Program-made: the position numbers and the translations under genes
Assembly: GCA_019914995.1 (NCBI GenBank)
Contig: CM034135.1
Location: 8,062,501 to 8,126,500, forward strand
Direction: 5' to 3'
Source of the DNA: Acanthochlamys bracteata
Lineage: Eukaryota; Streptophyta; Magnoliopsida; Pandanales; Velloziaceae
Length of the DNA: 64,000 nucleotides
The notes under the pieces: generated by a model
The model's database searches: none
Told to the model about the DNA's origin: nothing
The model's input: the letters and a program-made list of their open reading frames with translations, nothing else
Part shown: piece after piece, positions 13,164 through 25,349 of the stretch
Layout of the letters: every line of letters starts with the position of its first letter
Numbering within the stretch: the first letter of the stretch is position 1

Positions 13164-13803
13164 AAATATTTTATTTATAGTGACGGCTTGGTACCAAAAG
13201 CTTCATTTTTCCTTTCCCTTTTTAATCTTTTCTGTAACTTTTCACGCAAAATACAAATAAAAATTGCTTCGCTTCAAGTACGGATCTCCGTTCACAAAGG
13301 AAGGCACAGCACAGCCAGTGTAACCTACTACATAGTTCCGTTGTGTAGAAACTGAATTGAAAAGTTATGCAAATACAACAGTTGCATGTCTGTCTGTTTG
13401 TTGAGTCTCCAGTTCATGGTTTGGTCTGCTATCTCAACCATTAATCATAATACACGGTTGATAAGTTGGAAGCTTTGTCAGGTGTGTGATATAAAATAAA
13501 CAAAACTTTGATCAGTAACTTTCCCGGGGACTTGTTGAAAACTGCTAGACGACTCTAAATTGAAGATCTCCAGCATCCAAAGTTTAAGAATGCTCAAAAC
13601 GAGCGTAGTTAGCTGTTTCCCTCGATGCAAAATGAAATCAGTTGCAGGTTAAGTTCTAGTCGATGTTCCGAGAGAAGGATGGCAAAGGAGTACCTTCCTG
13701 TGGACGGAGGATCACAAGCACGCCAAACATTCCAAGCATGGGCAACACGATAAGCCACTTCAAAAGCTTGTAATAGTGCATATGGAATGTAAGTGAAAAC
13801 TCA
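13164..13803. other. Convergent intergenic region
   Basis: This lies between the ends of the + strand Mpo1-like gene and the - strand gene at 13804-15283. It should hold both 3' UTRs; AATAAA-like words occur near 13253. No further gene is seen. Confidence 0.5.
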
Positions 13804-15283
13804 TCAGAGAAATAGAGCCCGTTTCTGTAAACCATTTCCACTAAACACAGTCCCTGTTGTTCGAACCGGCACTGTTGGGAGCTTGATCCTTTGCCTTCCA
13901 GGTTTGTCATGCACCTGGTTAATGGTGATGCCATCAACATAGCTTTGTCAACTTAATATACTATGACTGTTTTAACGTCGATAAGTGTAATACTCACTGT
14001 GATATTGTAAGGTCCTTGATGCCCAGAAGGATATCTGTACATATCCACAATATCAATATCAACCCAGAAATGTTTGCCTTCTTCATTGCAAAACGCCCTT
14101 GATGCAGGGGACACATAAATTCCTTGACGATTGACTCGACTTGCAGCATTATTTCGTCCTTGATTTGGTGTTCTACACTCCTACAATAGAATGAACATAA
14201 AAAAGAAAAATGAGAAAAAAGAATTGATATATGGGCCAACTCCAACTAGAAATTACAGACATAAGAGATTCTAGATAAAGAGTTTATTACAATGTCATCA
14301 GATATAGGCATGATGCATCTTGCCTACATAAATTTTGTAAGTAAAAGCAGAACATGTTGTTAACTTCTATGAACATATGTGCCACTTCAAGAATCGACCT
14401 ACCTTCATAGGATGGTAAGGAGAGGGAGTAGAAAATCAGAAGACATTGCCATTCATGGTGGAGACAATTAGGTCTACATATTTGCCGATCTAAATTCCAC
14501 TGCAAATTTTATCAAAACAATACTTATTTTTTAAGAACTCAATTTTAATAAATGTGAATCGGCATACGGTTTAACTTGAAAATAAATCGTAAAAATATAA
14601 AAATAACACTTAATAAAAATAATTCACTTTGTTAATATTAGCTGCAGGAGGTGGTTAATCCGTATGTTATTATTATTATTATTATTTTTCAATTTTCTCC
14701 ATTCCACAGCAGCAGGAGACGGTTCTAAATCCCAAAGAGTCGCAGCAGTTTGAACGTTTATATTCACTGCTCATACTAACATCACAAGACTCTGGGTACG
14801 GAACCAGAGATTCTGGGTTCGATCCCCAGTGGAGTCGTTCGTTCTTTTTACTAATTTTTTTCTTTTACCTTTTCATCAAATATCAACCTTTCGTATTATT
14901 TTCCATCCTTCAAATATCAACTCCAGACAAACATATGATATTTTCTCCTTGAAGAATACATCAGGAATCCCTCCTGTTTGGCTTCTTTGAGACTAGAACA
15001 ACTTGAAACAATGCAAGCAACAACTGTTTCATCAATATGATCAAAGAAAACCAGAAGTTTTATTAAGAGCTCAACCTCAAACAAGAGGTGTGTAATGTAT
15101 GTGTTTCTATCTTACTGGGTCAGTAGATGATCCATTCGTTTGTTGCTGGATTTCCCTTGACAGATACGGAGCGAGTAGAAACCACTCCCGTTGGGTTTCT
15201 CCACAAAATACAATATGGTGCTGCTTGTCGATTCCATTGAGATCCTTGTAGTCAACTGAATCATTCACATTATACACCAATTT
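13804..15283 (-). CDS. Unrecognised spliced gene, last three exons
   Basis: Three - strand exons join in phase 0 with consensus sites: 15283-15116 (56 codons, [19 protein letters not shown]...), 14180-13998 (61 codons, [11 protein letters not shown]... through [16 protein letters not shown]) and 13914-13804 ([13 protein letters not shown]... ending QKRALFL, then TGA TGA). They give about 153 residues of mixed polar sequence with no obvious membrane span. I do not recognise the family. The shared phase and good GT-AG borders argue that it is genuinely coding or recently so. An alternative frame of the last exon encodes a hydrophobic segment ([19 protein letters not shown]), so the true 3' end could differ by splicing. 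The 5' exon is not certain; a GC-richer block at about 15850-16060 is a candidate. Confidence 0.42.
14668..14690 (+). repeat. ATT microsatellite
   Basis: A run of about seven TTA/ATT units lies in the intron of the unrecognised - strand gene. It is a simple sequence repeat with no evident function. Confidence 0.8.
14788..14836 (+). other. tRNA-like fold with a perfect T-arm and B box
   Basis: GACTCTG at 14788-14794 can pair (with two G-U-type pairs) with TGGAGTC at 14830-14836. Between them, CTGGG-TTCGATC-CCCAG (14813-14829) is a perfect T-arm containing the polymerase III B-box core GGTTCGATCCC. Only about 49 bases are present, so the D-arm and anticodon arm of a normal tRNA are missing. 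It is probably a decayed tRNA gene or a tRNA-derived SINE head rather than a working tRNA. Confidence 0.35.
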
Positions 15284-15849
15284 CTGCATCATCAAAACAC
15301 CATTAAGCAAACCATCAAGAACCACAAAAGAGCTATGCATATAGAAATATCAGCCAAGGCAGTTCCACGATATTGTGGAAGTGTCAGCAACAACATTTAA
15401 GCTGAAAATTCTTATATATGATATAATTTACCAAGTCTCAGAACTCTTTAGCTTTGCATAAACTGAACATTGCTTTTGGGTGCTTCTCAATTACTCGAAT
15501 CAAGTTTCAAGAATGATTCCAACATATCAAGAGAAATAGCTTGTGTGGCTCCACAAAGCACAGATATCTCAGATTGTCACCAAACAAATAAAAATAAATA
15601 ATTTTTACTTTTTAAACGAAACTTCGAATTTTTTTTTTAGGTCCTTAAAGCGCACGTCTCGAATTCCATTCAAAGAAACCAAATTTCTCCAAACAGAATC
15701 CCAAAAGGTTTCATTTTTTTTTCAGAGGAAATAGTCGGAGTTGAAGCCTCTATGCTCTTAAACTAAGAAAACCAACAAAAATGAACAAGTATCCGAAAAA
15801 AATCCGATCTTTTGTGTATTTTTTTTTTAAACACAAAGCTTAAAGCTGC

Positions 15850-16060
15850 TGCAGCTGGTGTTGCTCGAAAACCAGGAGCTTATCGAGCGCATGAGGAATG
15901 AAATTTCCAAAAGTGCTATTTGCCTCAGGGACACAGCTGCTAAATCGTTCTCGCTTGTTGACCGCTTCGGGAATCTCTTCGGCGCCAAAGACTCGAAGTA
16001 CGCCCCCGTTTCTGCTTCAATTCTCGCCGCCCTTCTTCCGGCAACGACACATCACTCTGA
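15850..16060. other. GC-richer block, possible first exon or antisense ORF
   Basis: This block is clearly richer in G and C than its flanks and is open on both strands. The - strand has an ORF starting MVRPDQSDVSLPEEGRREL. The + strand reads LLENQELIERMRNEISKSA with leucine/charged periodicity. Neither matches a family I know. The - strand reading could be the first exon of the gene ending at 13804, but I could not join the phases convincingly. Confidence 0.25.
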
Positions 16061-16898
16061 TCGGGCCTCACCATTTTATTTCTTCTTTCGAAATTTTCTC
16101 TAAAATTTTTAATCGTTTTACTCTCAATTTCTTTTTCGATCTTGAGAAGTTTATCTGTTTTTTGTTTACTCAAAGATTGAAAATAGAATGAAATGCTCGA
16201 GACAAATAGAAAGAAAGGAGACTTAAACAATTCATGTTTTGCGAGAACGTGCCCATATAAATAACTAGTGGCACTATATAGTCCTTCACCTTATTTATTT
16301 GGCCAAAGCAGGTACTAAATAGTGAAATTTTTTTATTAAAGAAACTGTTGAATCTTGCATCAGCTTCTAGTTTTGTAAAATTTGCTCAGGAGCAGAGCAG
16401 ATTACTCATCACTGTACTTAAATACCAAATGTGTGTGCTTCATTATAGAGTTAAACAGAAACACACTTATTATCGTTACATGAAGTTTAATCTTTACATT
16501 ATCATAAAAATAATTAGAAAAAAACATACTTGGTGCTTGCTGCCTGGAAAATGCAAAATTGTCCTGCTTATCTTGTTCATCCTTTTGGTAAATAAATATT
16601 AAAACAGTAGAGAGCGTAAGTAACCAGCTCAAATAGTTATGGATCAGCAGTTTCTTTCGTTCCAACGTTCTCTTGCCAAGTTCTAACTTTTGCAGTGTTG
16701 CTGCTATGAACAGAATGTCTAAGGTACATTACGATAGCCCGTTTCCGTCTTTTACCTGCGTGAATTAAGGAGGGAAAAAAAGGTCAAAAGATTTGTGCAT
16801 AGTACCAGAATGAAACTAACTTTTGATAACCACATAAGGTGAGCAAAGAAAAAGAATCCAATCTTACGTTAGTATTAATTCGTGATGATCGTGATGTT
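16061..16898. other. Intergenic DNA downstream of the carboxyltransferase gene
   Basis: AT-rich sequence with no coding signal that I can support. The right end should include the 3' UTR of the - strand carboxyltransferase gene that stops at 16899. Confidence 0.5.
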
Positions 16899-19800
16899 CT
16901 AAACAGATTCGACCAGAGTAAAGGCTTCCTCCGATTCAGTTGTCAAGGCTAACTTTGCTCTCTCAATCTCATCTTTCAGTGACTCATACTTCTCTATCAG
17001 TGAGGGTGAACTGATAGCTTCTAATACCGTTTGCCTTATCTCTTGCTTCATTGCTTCGATTCTCCTCATTGCCTCAGGTTCAGGTGAGATTCCTGCCTTA
17101 GCCATCTCCAATCTAAGTGCTTCTCTTTTGCTGCTCAAATCAGGCGAGTTCAAAGCATCTTCGATTGCAACTTGAATTTTATCATTCAATTCATCTATCT
17201 TGCCCTTCAAATGGGAAAGCAAAGGCTGTTCTAAGATGTCTGCTGGAATGGGCCTTCCTTTGGACGGCATAATTTCCAAGTCCAAATGCAAAGATTTCAA
17301 AGCCTTGGTGAATTCGGATTCAACCTCTCTCTTAAGTTCCATAATCTTACTTTTCATACCATCATCAAGATCGGATAACTTCGGCCCACCTGAATTTTCA
17401 ATTTCAGCCTTCAAGTTGTCCATCTTTTCCTTCAAATCAGGGCGATTCATGATATCTTTAAATAGGTTATTTACTTCCTTCTTCAGGGACATTGCATTTT
17501 CACTCCCTTTGGCGAGATTGTGGACCTTTAAAACTTCTTTCAGCATGTCCACTTTAGAGTTCAAATATTCAAGATTAGAATAAGACAAAAGACGTTCACT
17601 AAACTCCTGCTTGAATTTCTCAATCTTTTTTAGCAAATCAGGATCCAATTCTTTGCCCAGAGAACTTCTAGCCTTTAGGACTTCCTGCCTGAGCATCTCA
17701 AGCCTATCCTTTAAGCCCAATGACTTGACAGCCTCATAAAACTCCTGATCAACATCTTTTCTCAATTTTTCAATTGTTTCAACAGGGTCCAAGTTAAGAG
17801 GTTCAGATGGATTTTCCTCAGACTTTAACATCTGCTGTTTCAAATTCTCAACATGTATGCCAAGATCTGTGATCTCCTTTTCCATTTTTTGAAGATCTGG
17901 TCCATCTTTCTTCTTCATATTCACTTTCTTTGAAGGATCCACATGTTCACCTTCTATAAAGCCTCCAATTTTACGGAATTTCAGCATGCGGTGGTCCAGT
18001 ATCTTTGGTGTATCCATCTCCAGAAGCTCCTGCACAATCACCAAACATTTCTTAATAGATGGCATACCACCTTCAGAAAAGGAACTTCTTATACAAGGTA
18101 TACTAGACTTGATCCATCATGCTTTAGCATATAACATGTTGGACTTGACTGTTATCTATAATCAACCAATGTGCTCGAGATCGGAGACTGTCAAGAACTC
18201 ATGCAAGATGGTTGTCAGGTGCCCAACTTAATGCGTATTAGTTGAGCATCTGCTCTTATTTGACTGCAGAAGACTACTGATGCATATCATGTGATAGAAT
18301 GTATGTGGAGAAGAACTTGAACAGACAAAGAAGATAGCAAAAAAAAAAAAAAGAAAGGAAAGAATAACGAAAAAGAAGAGACACCAACATTCATTGCTGC
18401 AACAACTGCAGTCTTTATCTGCTGCGAGGTCCAAGACGGATCCACATGTGCACCTCCAAGAGGTTCCTGAAACATTAAATAAAATTTTTAGCAAAAGAAA
18501 TGAGATCAGAATCAGAAATGATAAGCCTATAATTCCATTAGAGAAAATTGAGGAATTAAAAGGTCATGTGGCCATGGCACTGCAAGCCATTACATGGTGC
18601 AAGATGCATGCCATGGTTGATATAGTATAACCACCATGTATGGACAATTTCAAAGTATGTCCTATAAAGAAAGATGCACAACTATTTTCATCTTTAAGAA
18701 AATACCAAAACAAATGCTACCACTATTTGCCAAACACTTGGTCAGAATCTACCTTACTTACCATTATTTGCCAAAGCAGTCTTACATTTACATAAAGACA
18801 AGTTGGAGTATTAAAGCATGAAATAAGATGGTAATAGCAATATCTACATTGATAAACTATCAGCCAGAATTAACAATATCCAGACAAGAATGAACAAGTT
18901 GCCAGAATTATTACCGGAATAACACCATCTGCAATATTTAGCCTGCACAACTCTGTGGCTGTTATCTTCAACTTCTCAGCCGCCTGAAAAGCAAGATATT
19001 GTTAGATGCGTCATGTCTATAGTCCCATACATATTTTGCACATTAAAAAATGACCTTTGGAGATGCTTTCGCTGTTTTCCAGAGAATCGCAGCACATGCC
19101 TCTGGACTGCAACAAAAAAGCAAAAAACAAGAATAAGCACATTGCTCTGTATGATTCAAGTGGCTCATATGCAAAATCTATGTCCAGCACAGTTTTTAAG
19201 AAAAATTAGATCGGTCCTTTGATTATTTATCTCAAACTTTAAACATGCAAGAGGTGAATCAATTGTATGCTGATCTTTGAAGAATGGACAATCATTATAT
19301 GTTGTAGCAAGTTTAACTTCTTAGAACTTGAGGATGTATACGAAATCAAATTTTGACACATAAATCAGCAATATGACAAAGGAAGTATCACATTACCTGG
19401 CAACATAAAAGACAGAGTTCTCCAACATAAACAGCTTATTGGCGCATCCAATGGCAAGTGCTCCACCTGAACCACCTTCTCCAATAACAACAGTAACAAC
19501 TGGAACCTTGAGGCCAAACATGGTTCTTAAGTTGTTGGCTATTGCCTCACCCTACATAAAAGAAATATATCAACAAACAGAGAACAAAAAGGAAGCATTA
19601 GCTCCTTAATCAAATAAAACAAAACATATCAGTGTTATTGTATATACCTGACCAATCTCTTCAGACTTCAGGTCTGCAAAGGCGCCTGGAGTATCGATGA
19701 ATGTGATGATGGGGAATCCGTGATGATCAGCGTAATACATCATCCGCAATGCTTTACGATAGCTGTCTAACAAGAATTATAAACAAGATATAGGCCACAG

Positions 19801-21187
19801 TCTATGATAGAATAAGAAAACTAATACAAAAGAGCCTACAGCATGCATCTAAAGACTAATCTTCGTGAGTCAGAACCAATTCTCTAATGTGGGCTAATAC
19901 CACAATCACATGCACCATGGAATGACAAAAGGTACATACCCATGTGGAGTTGGCATGCCAAAGTTACGTTGGATGTTTTCCTTTGTGTTCCTTCCCTTCT
20001 GATGACCAATGAACATGTAGCTTCTACCATCTATACTGCCAATACCAGTTACAATTGCTGGATCATCATATCCAGCACGATCTCCGTGGAGCTCTATCCA
20101 CTATAGAACAAAAAACATAAAGTTTCATAATAGACATCTTTTGGTGACATGGAAATATGACGCACAAAACTGAAGAATACAGAAACATGGTTTTTGTACA
20201 ATAACCTGACCTTATCAGTGATGTTCATCACATGATCAAGAAAGGTTGGCCTATTAGGATGCCTGGCAATGCTGAGGCGTTGAATTGGTGTCAGATGGGT
20301 GTAGAGATCTTTAAGAACCTTAAAAGAAGATAGCAACTATAAGGGTCTGAAATATTGTATAAGACCGACCAAAAGTTGTTGAAGCAACAAATGAGTGATC
20401 AGATATAGACATAGGTTAGAGGTTAAAAGCACAGCATTATACACTAGGAGGCTTACTTGCTGATATTTAGACTCCAAAGTTTCGATCTGATCACTAAAGT
20501 CCAGACCAGTTTCACCAGCCATCTTTCTTACCTGGAAAGAAGCAAAGCATTCCACAGTTTGAATTCACATTCACGATTCAACAAAAAAATTATTTTCTCC
20601 CCATACGTATGCACACATTCACAAACTAACTCAAAAGAAATAGTATAGTATCAATCACATAGGAGAACAGCCAAAAAAAAATAATTAAGCAACTACTAAC
20701 AACAAACTTTAAGAAAAAAAAGGATAACATCTTATTCCACATTTTGAAATTTGAGTTCAAACCCATGATCAAACATAAAAACATGATCTTTAAAACAAAG
20801 ATTCAATTTTTGACTTACATCGCCAATCTTATTCTCGAGATCAATCAAAGGTTTCTCAAAGGGCAAAGTAGCAGGCTTGGGTTTCTCCTTCGACTGTTTG
20901 AAATGGGACAAATACCCAAGCATCTCACGAGCGTTGGCTTTCGGATCCATTTTCTCCGGCCACGGGTACTCATTCTGCTTCGCAACCTTCTTCCCAATCT
21001 TCGCAGAAACAAAAAAATCTCTCGATGTCGATGATCGATCGCTCCTTCTTCTTCTACTACTAGTGAAACAGAATCGAGCGGGAAGAAGACTGGTGCTGAC
21101 ATTGGAATTGGAATGTTGAAATAGAGAAATGCGGAGTAGATCAGAAGCAGTGATCGAAGAATTCATTGACGCCACAGTTGAAATCAA
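16899..21187 (-). CDS. CAC3: Plastid acetyl-CoA carboxylase carboxyltransferase subunit alpha
   Basis: This nuclear gene encodes the alpha subunit of heteromeric plastid acetyl-CoA carboxylase. With the plastid-encoded beta subunit (AccD) it transfers the carboxyl group from carboxybiotin to acetyl-CoA, making malonyl-CoA for fatty acids at the inner envelope. Exons (- strand): 21187-20819, 20531-20457, 20318-20211, 20100-19940, 19762-19648, 19551-19397, 19106-19055, 18983-18915, 18466-18389, 18029-16899. The sum is 2313 bases (770 residues), close to Arabidopsis CAC3 (about 769). The first 55 or so residues are Ser/Arg-rich transit peptide. The conserved catalytic region includes [17 protein letters not shown], [20 protein letters not shown] and [15 protein letters not shown]. 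Residues from about 430 on, all in the last exon, form a charged coiled-coil extension absent from bacterial AccA. The gene is intact. Confidence 0.95.
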
Positions 21188-21984
21188 TCGAATGAAATAC
21201 TTTGGAGAAAGAAGAACAACAAAAGAAAACCTTGGAGGAGTAAACTTATTGCGAAAACTTTGGAGATATCGAAGTTAGAAGAGAACAAAATGTTTTTCTT
21301 GGGTTGTTTATTTTAATTTTGCAGGATAAGTCTAGTATTAACATAAATTGTATAAAACGTGGGGAATTTGAATGATCAGGCTAGTAAGAACAGAAAACAT
21401 GAGACTTCTTTTATGGATTTCATAATCAAGACATCCAGAAATCTAATAATTTCATGATCAATAAGCTGTTTTTCGTTTAAACATTTTAATATTTTAGATA
21501 ATCAGCTCTTTTGAATTAAAACATTTTTCAATCATGATTTAAAAATACAAAATATAGGATGGTTTTTGTTTATGTGCATCAGCCTCCAAAAGAAGCAGGC
21601 AAAGTTCTTTATTCAAAGGAGCCCGTTCCTGACCAAGATACAAGAAGCAGGCTTTAAAAGAAAATAAAAAGAAAAGAATGAAACAAGAAAAATTAAAAAT
21701 TATCTTTACACTTTGATGCATTTCACTTCACAGCATAACATCTAACTAAAAGCCTATATTTCATCTAAAATTCTAAAAGTATACTTCATCACAATCGCGA
21801 AGTGTGAAGATTATCTACAATTGCGGACACGGATGTGTTCGTTTGATAAAAAAGTGAGTTTTTTTGCTCGCCAATAATTTAATTTCCGTGAAAAAAACAC
21901 ACCCGATAATTTTTGTTTGAATGATGAACTCGATCGGAACAACTGCTGCTGCTGCTGCTGCTCATCGTATGAATGCTGTCATTT
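21188..21984. other. Promoter of the carboxyltransferase gene and 3' UTR of the O-fucosyltransferase-like gene
   Basis: The two - strand genes are arranged head-to-tail. The right part, including a CAG/CTG run at about 21944-21961, is 3' UTR of the gene stopping at 21985. The left part should hold the promoter of the carboxyltransferase gene. No extra ORF is supported. Confidence 0.55.
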
Positions 21985-24900
21985 CTATTGAACTGCTCTT
22001 GAAGAACTTGGGACGACCGTTCTTTTGCAAAGGCAACCAGGCATTGGATTCGCGTAGAAGTTCTCTTCGTGTTTCGGTTCTCTTCCAGGTTTTCTTTCAT
22101 ACGGAGCTCCTGTTCTGTTCGCGTGAGACTTCCTTACTTCTACTTTAAATTCATCCCATGTTATCAAACCTTCATCCATCTCATCCATTAATTTCACAAA
22201 CAATTCCCTGAAAAACAAATTTTTTTATCTATCAATCTTATCAGTTATTATTTTTAATCAGACGAAAAAACAATAATTAATTACCTGTCAGGATTGATAG
22301 TCTTTCGAAATCCTTCGAATCTTCGATGTCCTTGTACTGCCTTAGCCATGTTTCCGTCGTAGGTATAAATGAAAACATCGCTCTCTAACGCTACGATGTA
22401 GTCGACAGCAGCAAGACGATTCTGGTAAGACTCCACTGGTTCTAGTTCTTCACTCGTTGCCAGAGTTTTATGCGTGTGAAGATTCGGGTATTCATCGGCC
22501 AGCACATCCATGCTGTTGGTACCGTAGATTTCGCCGGCGACTATGTAGATGTTCGTATCAGAAGGATAGCCCATGGCTTTCAGAAACATCGCTGCTTCTC
22601 TTGGAGTCATCGGGCATGCTCCTGCTATCCGTTGTGCAGTGCCGTTGATCTCTTTATCTTTCCATTGCGGAGTGTTGTAACGAAGAACTCGCAGTTCTTC
22701 CGATTCTTCTGCCGTCAAACTGTGATCGCAACCTGTGAACGCAAGCATGTCCTTTTCGTACCTGCAAAGATTACAATGATCGAACGAAATAAAAAAATCT
22801 TTGCCATGCATCTTCTTAAAGTACATATATATATATAAACCTTAGGTGGAGGGCGATGTAAGGGTTGCTTCCGTTCCTTAGTCTATCTACTAGCGTCTTG
22901 CCAAGAGACTCAATTTCTTCTGTGTATCGAAGTGCTTGATAGTTTGCACGGCATCGCAGCTTCTGAATGGAAGGAGCAAGATCATTGTTCGCGAGTCTGG
23001 AATCAGTGTGAGTGAATTCGACAACCTTGTGCTTCTTCAAGATTCTATTGTACTGCCTATAGTAGGAAGCCTGCACAGAATTTCTCAGAAGAAGAGAAAA
23101 CAGAAAACAATTCTGAAACATTAATTGCATAGCTGCAGACCTTAGACCATGAAATTGGGGGTCGAGAAATTCTCTTCTTTCCGACGTCTCGCGGAAGTGA
23201 TCTAACTATTGCGATATCGTATTTCAGGACTTCCTTGAAGTGTTCCCAATCAAAAATGTCATCAAAATCACTGCAGAAGGGAGAAAAAAAGACCAGTTTT
23301 TTTTTTACGATCTACGGCTTAATACCTGCTTGTTGATGAACAATGATGTACCTTGGATCAGTCCAGAAAGATGTGTGGTCTAGTTGCGGTAGAACCAAAG
23401 TGGCATTCATGAGTTGTGCAGCAACAACCATGTCGCATATCTGAAAGCATGCAAAAGTAGCCAGTAATGAACTGAAAATTCGAACAAGCCCGCCGGAAAA
23501 GCGAGTAACGAAATCAAAATATATATTATCATACCCCAGTTCTCATCTGGTTGAGTCCACCATTAGCATGCAGTAAAAGATAGCCATCGGTTGCAGTCGA
23601 ATTTCCTTCAAAAAGTTGATTATGCGAGTTAGGTGAGTTGTTTCATCAGGTATACAAGAAAAACTTTATGAATGTGATAAGATCAGGAAAATTTGAATTT
23701 GGCATACGGATTTTGTTCTTCGGCCGCTGTACACATTGGTAGTAGCCTTTGCTGTTTGGTTTTGCCCAAATTTCAGGAACCTAAGAAAGTCGAAAAATAA
23801 AATTGATTCAAATTTTATATTTGTGAGCAGAATTCATGAAAATCAAAAGCTTCGAAAATCAAGAACACTGCTGCTGCTGCATACATTGAGCAAAGCTCAA
23901 GAATATTCATATTGCTGTAAATCAGTAAATATCAATGATTGAAAATCTCAATGAACCGAGATAGAGACTGTCTATCAATAGAGATCATCTCGGAATTAAT
24001 TTCAAATTAGAAACACTCTCTAGTCTCTACAGCAATGGATCGATTAAAGATAATAATAACTTAGAAGTTGTTGTTATTCCTCATCTCCTTCATCTTCACT
24101 TGCTTGTGAAACAAAATAAAAAAAAACAACTCATATCTCGACAATGTAGATAATTATGGAATTCGAACAAGTTTCATTCATTACAAAAAAATTTTCTTTA
24201 AAGAAAAGAAGTTTCCATTTTTCTTCTTGCTTTTAGTAAACGAATGCAAGATCATGTATATATTTCTGAGAAGAAATAAACAATTCTTTTCCTTTTTTGA
24301 GAAGAAGGAAAAAATAAAAAAGGAAGCATCTTCTTATTTAGAAATGCGTGACAGAGTATAATGACTGGATAACAGAGCGACATTATCAAGCTTTTTCTGT
24401 TTTTTCTCCCCTTGAAATGCATAAGAGAAATAATCAACCAAAAGCTTTCAAACCACCAAAATTAAGGAAAAAAGACAAATTTGTTCCATTGAAATTCAAG
24501 GACAAAACAAGCTTTGTTGCAGTGAAATGAAAAACAGAGCAATCAATCAAACACGCACTACCACTAACAACAAAGAAAGTTTAAGTTTTACCGTTAATCG
24601 TTGAGGGCGCATGCGACTTGCGTTGTTCTCCTGCACCGATTCCAACAAAACAATTCCATCTTCTTGTTGCTGCAACAGATGCTGATGATGATGAAGATCA
24701 TCACGACTAGCTTTTGCCGTAATCTTCTGTTGTTCATGATCATCAGAATCATCAACGGACGACGATAACCGTCCGATGACGACGGCTTTCATCAAGGCCG
24801 TCGATATCAACATTACGAGAAGCACGAAAACCATTACTCTCCTCTGCATTCCCAACACAATTAGCTTCTTCAATCTCGTTCGTTTCCAACTCCAACGCAT

Positions 24901-25149
24901 CGACAACACCGTCAACAACAACAAGTAGTTCTTCATATTACCGCTAGAACCACCACTAGCTCCGCCAGCGTTCGAGAAACCAGCCTGTTGGTTGCAGTTT
25001 CCGTCGTCGTCTTCGTCTTCTTCGCCATTGTTGTCATCGTTAAAAAGGAGAGATTTTTCTACGTCCGTAGTGGCGTCAGAGACGCGACGACGTGGTGGAC
25101 CAGATATGGTGCCGCCGGCCGGTGATACCGGGGTGGCGAACGCCGGCAT
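21985..25149 (-). CDS. O-fucosyltransferase family protein (Golgi type II)
   Basis: The predicted protein is 616 residues, from eight exons: 25149-24592, 23780-23708, 23605-23535, 23440-23352, 23270-23141, 23070-22841, 22761-22285, 22207-21985 (1851 bases, in frame). Plant members of this large family are Golgi glycosyltransferases; the few tested act on cell-wall polysaccharides or proteins, and the acceptor here is unknown. The N-terminal 100 residues are cytosolic, acidic and Ser/Gly-rich. One signal anchor lies at about 104-126 ([20 protein letters not shown]). The luminal catalytic domain follows, with [34 protein letters not shown] (start of the domain), [16 protein letters not shown] (donor-binding HLR motif) and a typical C-terminal [19 protein letters not shown] then HRRF segment. 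Histidine and glutamine runs lie in the stem. No break is visible. Confidence 0.9.
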
Positions 25150-25333
25150 GGTTCTTTCTTTGGCGCCAAATTAACCAGTCAACAATGGTGGAGAAAATAA
25201 AACAAAGAAACAGAACAACAACAAGAAAAATGAAAACGAAAGAATGAAGAAGAAGGAAAGAATTGAAGTAGTGGAGAGAGATAATGGAGGAAAACCGTTC
25301 AATTCGTTCCCTCTCTCTCTCTTTCTCTCTCGC

Positions 25334-25343
25334 TATTTATATA
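25334..25343 (-). promoter_or_regulatory. TATA box of the O-fucosyltransferase-like gene
   Basis: On the - strand this reads TATATAAATA, about 185 bases upstream of the ATG at 25149. It is followed by a pyrimidine/purine (CT/GA) tract typical of plant core promoters and 5' UTRs (CT run at about 25310-25330). Position and sequence fit a core promoter. Confidence 0.65.
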
Positions 25344-25349
25344 TAAAGA

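Noticed and set aside
17200..17583. 127-codon + strand ORF
   Set aside because: Antisense to the last exon of the carboxyltransferase gene; its openness follows from the coding strand.
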